Shown here: piece by piece, positions 44,798 to 53,388 of the stretch
How the letters are laid out: each line of letters begins with the position of its first letter
Position numbering within the stretch: the stretch's first letter is position 1
Assembly (NCBI GenBank): GCA_934692675.1
Contig: CAKUUD010000004.1
Location: 78,683-142,682, forward strand
Origin: an uncultured Eubacteriales bacterium
GTDB taxonomy: Bacteria > Bacillota > Clostridia > Oscillospirales > Acutalibacteraceae
Direction: 5' to 3'
Length of the DNA stretch: 64,000 nucleotides
The notes under the pieces: model-generated
What the model was told of the DNA's origin: nothing
Databases searched by the model: none
Seen by the model: only the letters and a program-made list of their open reading frames with translations
Program-made: the position numbers and the translations under genes

Positions 44798-46852
44798 TTA
44801 ATTATTTAAAAAAGATATTCGCTCAGAACCTGCAAGTGCAGGAGTTACAGCATCTATTACGCATGATTTACCATCTTTAAAATCATTCATAAAATCTCTG
44901 CCGATTTTTATAGCTGGAATGCCTTTTTCACGTAAAAGAACAGCGAAGTGACATAATAAAGAGCAATCTTCAAAAACAAACCCAATTTTATCAGGCAAAT
45001 ATTTTCTCAACAATTTTAATAATGCAATATCTGGCTTGTGACAGAAAAAAACTATATTTTCATTGCTTTTTTGATTTTCATCGGTTAAATCATGAAAATG
45101 TGTATCTATTGAGTTTGTATCCGTATTTGAAACGTGAACAATTTTTCCACTGACTAGACCCTGAGAAACTATTCCCTCTTCTATATCTGTTTTTGAAATA
45201 CTAACATTCGAATCATTTTTCACATAATCCATTAAAAAAGGAATCATATTTTCACTTTTCGGTTCTTTTAACATACCGAATTCTAAAGTTATATCTGAAC
45301 CATTTGATAATTTTTCAAAAAGATCAATAATACCATTTATATTTTTATAGGATAGCGAAACTAGTACACTATTATCTAAATAAGAGCAAAAAAGTACATG
45401 TCCTTCAACAATTTGATACCAAGAATTTTGAAGTATCTCATTTCTTGACACAATTTTTCTATTATTATCTACTACATATTGACTTGTAGGCACAACACCT
45501 TTAGATATAAAGTTCCCATACGTTATTTCAAGTATATATCCTTCGGATGTTTTCTGTATTATTCCTGTATAAATCGGATCAAGAATTTCTTGAATTATAG
45601 TAGAGGTTATCCAATAATCATCTTTAGTCAAGCAATAATATTCATTCAGGCATTCATTGATATTTTTAAATTTAGGATAAGAGTTAACAGTATATTTATC
45701 ACACACCGGAATATATCTGGTCAAATTTGATTTATCGCCTATAAAACTTCTAATTACCTTACCATTCGTATGTTCAGGATAGGTTATTACCGCATTATGC
45801 CCTATACAGTATAAAGATTTTTTTAATTCAATAGGAGGAGAATCAGTATGCTCAAAACAATTGTTTTGAATAAAGACATAAGCATCAGAAGATAAAGTAT
45901 CTGTTTTTTGAGCAGACAATCGTAAATTAAACTTATCATGAGAAATCAACTGTTTTGGGATTGAAGATAAATTCTTACTATTTACAAAATGTAGACCACT
46001 TTTTACTTTTGTTATACTACTCAAAGGTCTGCACTGCAAAAAAATCAGTTCAGAGTCTACCATGGACCATTCAATGTCAAGAGGATAATTTAGTTTTTTT
46101 TCAAGTTCTTTGGACTTTTGTGCTAATAATAACAAACTATCACGTGGTAAAATGTCTTTATCACTTACAAGTTTATATTTTTCGTCTTTTACACTTACAA
46201 GCACGTCTGTCCCGTTTACTTTTCCTGATACAAGTTTATCACCAATTCCTTCAATAAAACTAATTATCATCTCTTTTTTACTGTAAGAAAGAGGGTTTGA
46301 TGAAAATATTACGCCCGAATAGTCCGCATTAATCTTCTGTTGAATAATAACTCCCATTTTTCCTTTACTGTCTTTTACTTTTGATAAACCGTTGATAACT
46401 TTTTTAATATTATCAATCAATTCTTCGAATGACATATTTCCCATAATTGTATCGAACTGACCTGCTTTGCTATCCTCAAAAGAATCTTCATTGGTGCATG
46501 AGGAACGTACAGCTACAGGATATCTGCCATTAACAGATAAATGCTTTATTGATTCACGAAGAGAATTTTTAAAATCGTCACTTTCAATTGTACACAAATC
46601 ATCAGTAGCCTCAATGAGTACCGTATCAGGAATTTTATATCCATATTCATGGAGCAATGATAGACCGTACGCCTTGCCTCCAAACGTTTCAGGTAATACT
46701 CGGCTTTTAATCTTAATATCATCGGAAACATTCATAATTTGTAATTTTTTTTGTTCATTAGATTTTGCAAATACATTGAATTGTAACAATCCAAAACTAA
46801 TCGACATCACAAATAAACAACATATTACAACAATTTTTCTAAAAAATTTCAT
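44798..46852 (-). CDS. Exported PEP-synthase/rifampicin-phosphotransferase-like protein (ATP-grasp plus phosphohistidine domain)
   Basis: 684 residues from ATG 46852; GGAG nine bases upstream sits inside a slightly longer frame and decides the start. A clear signal peptide opens it (MKFFRKIVVICCLFVMSISF, then FNVFA-KS). Residues about 50-280 are a PPDK_N-type ATP-grasp with its key residues kept: GGKAYGLSLL (57), VAVRSSCTNED (114), LDIEW and FLQCRPL (271). A middle region (about 290-565) may hold a second, weaker ATP-grasp. The end (about 570-680) is a swivelling domain with candidate phospho-His in CSLLCHFAVLLREKGIPAI. There is no PEP barrel. This layout resembles rifampicin phosphotransferase. 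Export of such an ATP-using enzyme is unusual and makes most sense if ATP exists outside the membrane. Confidence 0.75.
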   Translation of the reverse strand: MKFFRKIVVICCLFVMSISFGLLQFNVFAKSNEQKKLQIMNVSDDIKIKSRVLPETFGGKAYGLSLLHEYGYKIPDTVLIEATDDLCTIESDDFKNSLRESIKHLSVNGRYPVAVRSSCTNEDSFEDSKAGQFDTIMGNMSFEELIDNIKKVINGLSKVKDSKGKMGVIIQQKINADYSGVIFSSNPLSYSKKEMIISFIEGIGDKLVSGKVNGTDVLVSVKDEKYKLVSDKDILPRDSLLLLAQKSKELEKKLNYPLDIEWSMVDSELIFLQCRPLSSITKVKSGLHFVNSKNLSSIPKQLISHDKFNLRLSAQKTDTLSSDAYVFIQNNCFEHTDSPPIELKKSLYCIGHNAVITYPEHTNGKVIRSFIGDKSNLTRYIPVCDKYTVNSYPKFKNINECLNEYYCLTKDDYWITSTIIQEILDPIYTGIIQKTSEGYILEITYGNFISKGVVPTSQYVVDNNRKIVSRNEILQNSWYQIVEGHVLFCSYLDNSVLVSLSYKNINGIIDLFEKLSNGSDITLEFGMLKEPKSENMIPFLMDYVKNDSNVSISKTDIEEGIVSQGLVSGKIVHVSNTDTNSIDTHFHDLTDENQKSNENIVFFCHKPDIALLKLLRKYLPDKIGFVFEDCSLLCHFAVLLREKGIPAIKIGRDFMNDFKDGKSCVIDAVTPALAGSERISFLNN

Positions 46853-46874
46853 AAAATCACACTCCATTTTTGCT

Positions 46875-47528
46875 TTAATTAAGGGAAATATCGTTTAAAC
46901 ATTTAAAGTTGATTTTTTTCAAATTACTGATAACTTTATGATGTACTTCTTCAGCAGTTAAATTTTCAATATTTAGCGTTATCACATTACAAGCATTTTC
47001 AGAAAATAACTTGTACTGTCTTGCTGCTTTTTTCATTATTGGCAAGGTTTCTTTATACTGTACTGCTATGCCACTTGTTTCAGAGCGTTCAATAACACGT
47101 TGATAAGCTGTAACAGGGTTTAAATCAAGAAAAAAATATACATCGGGTATAGGAAATATATCAAAAACTTTTTTTAATAATTTTTCATTGCTTCCAAACA
47201 GAGGGCCATACACCAACAAACTTTCCGAAAATCTTTCAGTGATAATAATTTCTTCAGATTTAAGTTTTGGAATGACTGATTCACTGATATTTCTCCATAA
47301 ATCTGAAACTAAACTAAGAGATATAACATCCGAAGGGAAGTCCGCATATAAATTATTAGTTAAATTTGAACTTATTTTTTTTAATCTATCTGTGTTTGTA
47401 GAAGGCTTGAAATTAAGCGCAACATTGCTTTTTAAATTACATTTATTTTTAAAATAATCATTTAACATATAAGCTTGTGTTGATTTTCCGCTACCATCAA
47501 GACCGCAAAAACTTATAAATAATCCCAA
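46875..47528 (-). CDS. Thymidylate-kinase-like nucleotide kinase
   Basis: 217 residues, TTG start six bases after GGAGGTG. P-loop near the start (SFCGLDGSGKSTQAYML), a DR[FY]-like ITERFSESLLVYG, and a LID-type region (DLNPVTAYQRVIERSE). Tmk phosphorylates dTMP to dTDP; here the divergent sequence and place in a biosynthetic operon (27 bases after the triple-fusion gene, 7 before the exported protein) suggest a nucleotide- or nucleoside-like pathway intermediate as substrate. A housekeeping tmk role cannot be ruled out from this window. Confidence 0.82.
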   Translation of the reverse strand: MGLFISFCGLDGSGKSTQAYMLNDYFKNKCNLKSNVALNFKPSTNTDRLKKISSNLTNNLYADFPSDVISLSLVSDLWRNISESVIPKLKSEEIIITERFSESLLVYGPLFGSNEKLLKKVFDIFPIPDVYFFLDLNPVTAYQRVIERSETSGIAVQYKETLPIMKKAARQYKLFSENACNVITLNIENLTAEEVHHKVISNLKKINFKCLNDISLN

Positions 47529-47555
47529 ATTTTACACCTCCGACCAACTTAATAA

Positions 47556-50513
47556 TTAATAATACCAGTCATTTGTCAGATAAGGTATGCCTAAAAAATC
47601 CTTAATTTCACATATATTTAATATTTGAGTTGCATAATCCCTTACATTTTTTCGCCCTGAATTTTGAATATCTGAACTGTTATCGATAAATAGGCCCATA
47701 GATGTTAGTAAAAATCTTAATTTTTTTATTCTTAATTCATATATGCCCTCACACAAAGAAGAAAAAGCAAAAGAATTTTCCACCAAACGTTTAATAGAAG
47801 TTTTAGAAATTCTATATGGTGTATCAAACATAATTAAAGGAAATAAATATATTCTTTTTTTATCAACGCTCATTAACAATCGTTTTTTGTAATCCATCTC
47901 TTTAACCTTATAAACAGTTTCTCTATTGAAAGGCCACAAGTTAAAATTATTTACAATGTCTATATACTCATTTATATCTATAATATTTTTTATCTTTAAC
48001 TTAATATTTTCAGAAATGTCATAATTGTCAAAAATAAATAACACAGCTACTGAAAAGAAAAATTTCAATTCATATTGTTCTATCAGTTTATTCAAAATTT
48101 GATAGTTTAAATCTACTTTTTTTATCATCATATATAAATCATTGATATCTTTCATAAATACAACTTCATGTTTAAAAAGATGGCAAAGAGTTATTATAAA
48201 TTGCTCCTCTTGAGACAAAATTCCTTTTTCAAATTTTGGATAAAAAAGTCCTATCCTCCCTAGTGGATAAGCTGGAAAACTTACATCTATAATTAATTGA
48301 TATCTATAATCAATAAATTTTTTCATATGAAAATGTCCAGTTATTTCTGTTCTATTGCCAATTTGAATTTCTTTAAGAGAAAACACGTCAAACAAAATAT
48401 GAAAGCCTCGATTTAGCAAGAAGTGAGCAATATCGAATGCATCGTTTGCGCTTCCTGCTAAAATGTCATAATCCATAAAAACACGGTCATATTTATCAGT
48501 GTACAAATCTTGGTTCATAGCTCCTTTGACGTAGGACGCTACGATATTGTTGGATTTAATAAAATTCTGAATATATTCTGCTTCATGGCGAATAACATTT
48601 TTTCTATGATTTGCGAAAACAGTCTTTTTCCAACGTACATCAGTAATTGGCATATTATAATTTTTAAGATGATCAAATATAATTTGATCCAATTTATTAC
48701 GCCATAAATAATCAAAATCATCGTCTGTCATACTGCAACACAGATTTTTTAATAAGGAAATTTCTTTTTGAGAAAGACATAACTTACCGCAACGTTGCCA
48801 CTCGCTTTGTCTTTCTGCACATAGTTTACTTTCGCTTCTCCTAAAAGGCTTAACTTTCTTTACTTTATGATTTCCCCAGTTGATTCTTGAAATACTGACG
48901 CATGCATCACATGCCAAAGTTTTTGATGTTTCATCAATTTCACAAATCTCGATTTTTATTTTACTTAATTTTTTTGCAAATTCGAGAAAAACTCGTATAA
49001 CCGACAGTATGCACTCAGAACGTAACGCAAACTCATCTATATGAAATTCTTTTGATTGTTTTTGCAATGAAGAAGCCAATGAATTGTAGTAAATTTCGCA
49101 GTCCTTCAAAACATAATTAATATCATGATTATTATATTTATCATTTAATTTTTTTGCTGCACATTTAGCTTGAGAACATCCATTAACAGAAATGTTGAAC
49201 TCAATAATTCCATCATTAACTTCACCGATTAAATCAACCGCATCTCCACAAGCAATACCATCTTTAGATAAAACCTCATCCGGTATAATAACTTTTTTAT
49301 TTATACTATGAGTGAAATCATTGACCTTTTTGTCCAAACAATCTAAAGCATTCAACATTTTATTTAAACATTTATCTGTTATCCCAATGCCAAAAGATAT
49401 TCGTGTTATTGCATTGAAACCATATCTAAGAAGAGAATTCTGAGAGCAAAGATTTCCTGATCTAACAAAAATATTATTTTGAGAAAAATATTCTTGTATA
49501 TCATGAGCATGAATTTTTTCATGAACAAAAGATATTAAGGATGTTGCCGCGTGGCCACCTTGTTCAATAACAGTTACGCCATTCATATTTTTAAGTTTGT
49601 TTTTTATTTTTTCATATATGTATCTTTCTTTACGTGATATTTCGCTAAAACCAATATTTTTAAGATAATCACACGCAGCAGACCACTGAACAATTAAAGA
49701 GGCGTCTATTGTGCCAGCCAAAAATTTGTTTTCACCCGTCATCCATGTTTCTGTTAAACCTACTGTTTCCACCATTCCTCCACCTAAAAAAACAGGTTTT
49801 AACAATTCTAAAAATTTATTTTTTACTAAAACACCCGATATATTTTTGGGTCCATACATTTTGTGTGAAGACAAAAAAATACACGAAATCTTATCATTTA
49901 CATCTATAGGTCCATGCGCTACAGATTGAGCTGCATCTACCATTACAAACGCATTCGATGAAATATTATTTAAAATTTTATTAATGTCTATTTTGTACCC
50001 ATTTGTATTTGAAACCTCAGAAACCGAAAGGAGCTTTATAGAAGGAGCAATTTTATTTAAATAATCGTAATCTATTTCTCCATCCAAAGTTATAGGCATC
50101 TCAACAAATAAGGCACCTGTTTTTTCAGCCAAACGTTTCCACGGTAAATAATTACTATGATGTTCATATGGGCCTACTACGATAAAATCTAATGGTTTTA
50201 TATATTCTTCTATAGAACAGGAAATCAGATTAATCAATTCTGTTGTGTTTTTTCCAAAAATCAATCTATAATCCGATTTATTTGTAAAAAAATTAATTAA
50301 ATTATTAACAGCTTCATCATAGGCATTCTGTGCTTTTTTATGAAGAAGTGTATTTCCTCTACTCAACGAAACACCTATCTCCCTATTATAACGAGAATAG
50401 CGTTCAAGAACTTGATCCGGTACAAATGTTGTAGTAGCATAATCGAAATAAGCTATATTTGGATTTGACCTAAATATACCGAAATCATTTCTGTACTGAT
50501 CAAACAAATTCAC
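47556..50513 (-). CDS. Triple fusion: cysteine desulfurase + SufU-like scaffold + nucleotidyltransferase
   Basis: 985 residues, GTG start with AAGGAG eight bases upstream. Residues 1-400: class V (SufS-type) PLP cysteine desulfurase with the Schiff-base lysine in FLSSHKMYGPKN (near 217) and the persulfide cysteine in VRSGNLCSQ (near 352). Residues about 410-560: SufU/IscU-like domain with ACGDAVDLIG, NGCSQAKCAAKK and a third cysteine site LACDACVS (near 535), the normal sulfur acceptor of SufS. Residues about 610-980: nucleotidyltransferase of the NTP_transf_5 type, with VKGAMNQDLY and a DYD metal pair (near 679), plus a helical tail. Desulfurase and acceptor in one chain deliver sulfur; joining them to a nucleotidyltransferase suggests thiolation of a nucleotide-activated or phosphorylated substrate. 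I know no such three-domain protein. Confidence 0.82.
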   Translation of the reverse strand: MNLFDQYRNDFGIFRSNPNIAYFDYATTTFVPDQVLERYSRYNREIGVSLSRGNTLLHKKAQNAYDEAVNNLINFFTNKSDYRLIFGKNTTELINLISCSIEEYIKPLDFIVVGPYEHHSNYLPWKRLAEKTGALFVEMPITLDGEIDYDYLNKIAPSIKLLSVSEVSNTNGYKIDINKILNNISSNAFVMVDAAQSVAHGPIDVNDKISCIFLSSHKMYGPKNISGVLVKNKFLELLKPVFLGGGMVETVGLTETWMTGENKFLAGTIDASLIVQWSAACDYLKNIGFSEISRKERYIYEKIKNKLKNMNGVTVIEQGGHAATSLISFVHEKIHAHDIQEYFSQNNIFVRSGNLCSQNSLLRYGFNAITRISFGIGITDKCLNKMLNALDCLDKKVNDFTHSINKKVIIPDEVLSKDGIACGDAVDLIGEVNDGIIEFNISVNGCSQAKCAAKKLNDKYNNHDINYVLKDCEIYYNSLASSLQKQSKEFHIDEFALRSECILSVIRVFLEFAKKLSKIKIEICEIDETSKTLACDACVSISRINWGNHKVKKVKPFRRSESKLCAERQSEWQRCGKLCLSQKEISLLKNLCCSMTDDDFDYLWRNKLDQIIFDHLKNYNMPITDVRWKKTVFANHRKNVIRHEAEYIQNFIKSNNIVASYVKGAMNQDLYTDKYDRVFMDYDILAGSANDAFDIAHFLLNRGFHILFDVFSLKEIQIGNRTEITGHFHMKKFIDYRYQLIIDVSFPAYPLGRIGLFYPKFEKGILSQEEQFIITLCHLFKHEVVFMKDINDLYMMIKKVDLNYQILNKLIEQYELKFFFSVAVLFIFDNYDISENIKLKIKNIIDINEYIDIVNNFNLWPFNRETVYKVKEMDYKKRLLMSVDKKRIYLFPLIMFDTPYRISKTSIKRLVENSFAFSSLCEGIYELRIKKLRFLLTSMGLFIDNSSDIQNSGRKNVRDYATQILNICEIKDFLGIPYLTNDWYY

Positions 50514-50571
50514 TTGAAAACACTCCTTAAATTTTTACCTAAACTCTCATTTGATAGTTTAATTATTGTTT

Positions 50572-50599
50572 ATGATATTCTTTCTTATAAAGATTGCAA
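50572..50599 (-). promoter_or_regulatory. Possible internal promoter before the triple-fusion gene
   Basis: The only sizeable gap (118 bases) of the 15-kb operon holds minus-strand TTGCAA (50599-50594) and TATCAT (50577-50572), 16 bases apart, suggesting a second transcript. No small gene is visible in the gap. Confidence 0.35.
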
Positions 50600-50631
50600 A
50601 AAAATAATATGTGGCCCTACTTCTTTATACC

Positions 50632-51510
50632 CTACCAAAGTGAAATTTGCTCAACTTTCATCGGATATTTTATAAAATTCATTCCATAGTCTATACTAAT
50701 TTTGTAAGAGACAAACTTTTTTATTGAAGCAGCAATTAACCGTTCTTTTTGCCTTAATATGACTACATCACCAATCATACCGATTGCTTCACCGGACAGA
50801 AAATCAGGATTTTTGATTATTTCTAAATCACTCAAATCATAATGATTTTTACAAAAATATGTCGAATCAAATTCTAAAAATTCACTTTCAGGCACTATAT
50901 TTATTTGCATTAAAATATCTGTCAATGTTTTGTTTGCAATTTCAGAATTATAAATATTTTCGCAAATAATTTTTAATTTTTGATCCGACAACAATCTTTC
51001 CAAAATTCCGTAACTGCTTCCGCTCAGTTTAGCTTCCAACTCTCTGGCTAAATATGCATTCGGAAAAGTTTTTAAAATAAACGCCGCTCTTGCCCCTTGC
51101 TCCAACAAACGCAATGGCATCCTTTTTTTTGATGCTATACCAACTTTAACATGAGAAGGAGAAAAATAGGCAAGATATACAACATGCGGAGTTCTATTAT
51201 ACTCAGCTTGTTGAGGTGAAATTTTTTGAGCATTATAAAAAGCAGGATTAAATCCTATTTTACTGTAACATGCATTACAATTATTTATTTTAGATTTCAA
51301 ATCCAATTTGCATTTTTGAGGACATGGCGAATAAGATAATGTTGATAAATTATAGATTCCGGTACAATATCTTTCTTTAGATTTTTTAATAGTAAATGAT
51401 TCTTTATTTAAATATTGTTTTTTATACTCTCCTGAATCAATATCATAAAGAATAAAATGTGATCCTATATGGTCATAACTATAACCTGAAAAAATCAATT
51501 CAACCCCCAC
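50632..51510 (-). CDS. DUF2797 protein (GIY-YIG-like with Cys-rich N-terminus)
   Basis: About 292 residues. The central block VVYLAYFSPSHVKVGIAS followed by R...RLLEQGARAAFIL and ARELEAKL is the DUF2797 pattern, which resembles the GIY-YIG fold. Before it lie YSPCPQKCKLD and CNACYSKIGFNPAF, a probable zinc site of four or more cysteines. The family's function is unknown. The start is unclear: GTG at 51510 overlaps AAGGTGGGGG, and TTG at 51498 would be better spaced. It begins one base after the HIT gene stop. Its position between the HIT and sulfur-transfer genes suggests binding or processing of a nucleic acid or nucleotide-like substrate. Confidence 0.78.
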   Translation of the reverse strand: MGVELIFSGYSYDHIGSHFILYDIDSGEYKKQYLNKESFTIKKSKERYCTGIYNLSTLSYSPCPQKCKLDLKSKINNCNACYSKIGFNPAFYNAQKISPQQAEYNRTPHVVYLAYFSPSHVKVGIASKKRMPLRLLEQGARAAFILKTFPNAYLARELEAKLSGSSYGILERLLSDQKLKIICENIYNSEIANKTLTDILMQINIVPESEFLEFDSTYFCKNHYDLSDLEIIKNPDFLSGEAIGMIGDVVILRQKERLIAASIKKFVSYKISIDYGMNFIKYPMKVEQISLW

Positions 51511-51511
51511 C

Positions 51512-52222
51512 TTAGTTATTTATTTTTTGCTTATAAATACTCTCCATAACAGGTTTTAATTTTGATATTGTATTTTCAAAAAATTCAGTACCTGGGTATT
51601 CAATCCAGTTTGCTTTTTCTGGTATGCCCAACTTATTTGCAACGCATCTTCTTAAAAATTGTCTCGGAACATCCTTACCGTTTACATTGTACATAAATCC
51701 GGTTTGATATTTTTTCTGGAAATATAAATATTGTTCAGCTTCTAGAATTTCAGTTCGCACTTTTGTCATATCATATATATTTTTAACCTCGTAAACCTCA
51801 TCAAACAATTCTTTGATTTCATTATTTATGTCTATTTCAACAGGCAAATAATGAATATGCATATGATGACACAAGCTCAACATATTTTTTTCACGGTTAT
51901 CTCCCCATAAACACGAACCCGCTTGTCCGTGCTCAAACGCTATACCCTCAGTCTGGTAAACTTCTTTATAGGTATCATTAATAACTGATTTCATTAACTC
52001 CAATTCTTCTCTTTCGTAACTGTAAACACCTGTGGCAGCAGTTCTGTGAGCTTTTGCGCACAATTGAATATAACCTTCCATATAACTTCCTATCACAGCA
52101 GTTACATAAAAATATGTACTCTCACAAATAATCAAAGGGGTTAATTTATCACAATAGCTACATGTCGTTGCCGATTTATTAATGTATGGCGAAATAATTT
52201 CATCGTAATAACTTTTATCCAT
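51512..52222 (-). CDS. HIT-family nucleotide hydrolase or transferase
   Basis: 236 residues. The histidine triad LCHHMHIHYLPVEI (about residue 125) is the family's nucleotidyl-transfer site, acting on the alpha-phosphate through a nucleotidyl-histidine. An N-terminal CSYC pair suggests a zinc site as in GalT-type or longer HIT proteins. The C-terminal 90 residues are extra relative to ordinary 110-140-residue HIT proteins. Six bases separate it from the upstream radical-SAM gene. It could hydrolyse or transfer an NMP group in the pathway. Confidence 0.85.
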   Translation of the reverse strand: MDKSYYDEIISPYINKSATTCSYCDKLTPLIICESTYFYVTAVIGSYMEGYIQLCAKAHRTAATGVYSYEREELELMKSVINDTYKEVYQTEGIAFEHGQAGSCLWGDNREKNMLSLCHHMHIHYLPVEIDINNEIKELFDEVYEVKNIYDMTKVRTEILEAEQYLYFQKKYQTGFMYNVNGKDVPRQFLRRCVANKLGIPEKANWIEYPGTEFFENTISKLKPVMESIYKQKINN

Positions 52223-52228
52223 TAATTT

Positions 52229-53371
52229 CTACTCCCCCAACATCTTTTCATAAGCTTCCGTATCCAGTGAATTCCTTCCGCAATGATTATAAAAAGGCTC
52301 AAAACCGTGTTTGGAATAAATTCTTTGGAGTATTTTTCCTAATTTCAAAATATATTCTGCACTGGGTTTATCGCTTTCTTTCATCTTGGTACCGGGATCC
52401 ACATGTAAAACATTTACTACAGGTACTATTCCATGTTTGGCAAAGAAATCAGCACCTTCTTCGAAGGACGCTATAGGTTCCAAACCACCGACCAAAATCG
52501 AATATACGTTACCCTTACCTATAACATTAGTTAAATAAATTAAAGAATCAATGAAATTTTGATACCCAACATGCTTGTTCTTCCCCGGACAAAACTTTTC
52601 AAACAAATCTTTTCTGAACACTTCGATATCCATCGAAACCTTTATATTCATACCTTTAAAACGATCGAGAAGTTTTCGGTTCGTTGGCGGCGAAATAACA
52701 AGAAGTATTCTTATATCTTCACGATTTACCTTTTTTAACACTTTTAAAGCAGATTGGGCAAGATTGTAAAAATAGTCAAAACTATTATCCAAACTTCCAT
52801 ATATCCCACCAGTAATAGCTATTTGCCTTATATCATCCGCATTTTCCAAGGCTATTTCTAAAGCTTCTTCCATAATTTCCGGTTTTATAATATCCAAAAA
52901 ATCATTTTCTTTTCCATGGTTACACTTTAAAGAACAAAAATGGCAAAGATTGTCAGGTCCGAAAGAACAGTATCTGTTTGCAAAAACTCCAAGGCAGTTG
53001 CCACCGTATAAGGTTATAATTTGATTGACATTTATTTCGGGATTGGACTTTAATTTCTTATTATAAAAATCCGGCCTTTTTGGAAAACTAACCAATACTT
53101 TCTCAACACCGTCGGTTACACAGTATTTACCGCATTCATAAATCAACGACCATTTAGAGTTATTTTTCACATTAACAGCACATATGACATTTTCTGGAGA
53201 AATATAAATTTCTTGTGGAATTGTGCATTTTAAAAATTCCTTTGGGTCCTGATTTCCAAAAGCACGGCGCTTTTCAACAAATTCTCCTTTGAAATTTTTT
53301 ATTAAAGAATCATCAATTCTTATTCCGTTTGCCAGAAGTTGTGCTTTAATACTTACAGATTTGCTTAACAT
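52229..53371 (-). CDS. Radical SAM enzyme with a CX7CX2C cluster motif
   Basis: 380 residues. The cluster-binding region is RYCSFGPDNLCHFCSLK near residues 138-150, giving CX7CX2C rather than CX3CX2C. It is followed by a TIM-barrel-like order of segments (AITGGIYGS, ILLVISPPTN, VSMDIEVF, SILVGGLEPIASFEEG, VVNVLHVDPGTKMK). This resembles the biotin-synthase/HmdB side of the superfamily rather than SPASM or B12 types. GGAGG ribosome site. The reaction is not predictable. Starts 17 bases after the other radical-SAM gene. Confidence 0.85.
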   Translation of the reverse strand: MLSKSVSIKAQLLANGIRIDDSLIKNFKGEFVEKRRAFGNQDPKEFLKCTIPQEIYISPENVICAVNVKNNSKWSLIYECGKYCVTDGVEKVLVSFPKRPDFYNKKLKSNPEINVNQIITLYGGNCLGVFANRYCSFGPDNLCHFCSLKCNHGKENDFLDIIKPEIMEEALEIALENADDIRQIAITGGIYGSLDNSFDYFYNLAQSALKVLKKVNREDIRILLVISPPTNRKLLDRFKGMNIKVSMDIEVFRKDLFEKFCPGKNKHVGYQNFIDSLIYLTNVIGKGNVYSILVGGLEPIASFEEGADFFAKHGIVPVVNVLHVDPGTKMKESDKPSAEYILKLGKILQRIYSKHGFEPFYNHCGRNSLDTEAYEKMLGE

Positions 53372-53388
53372 ATTTAATCCTCCAAATT

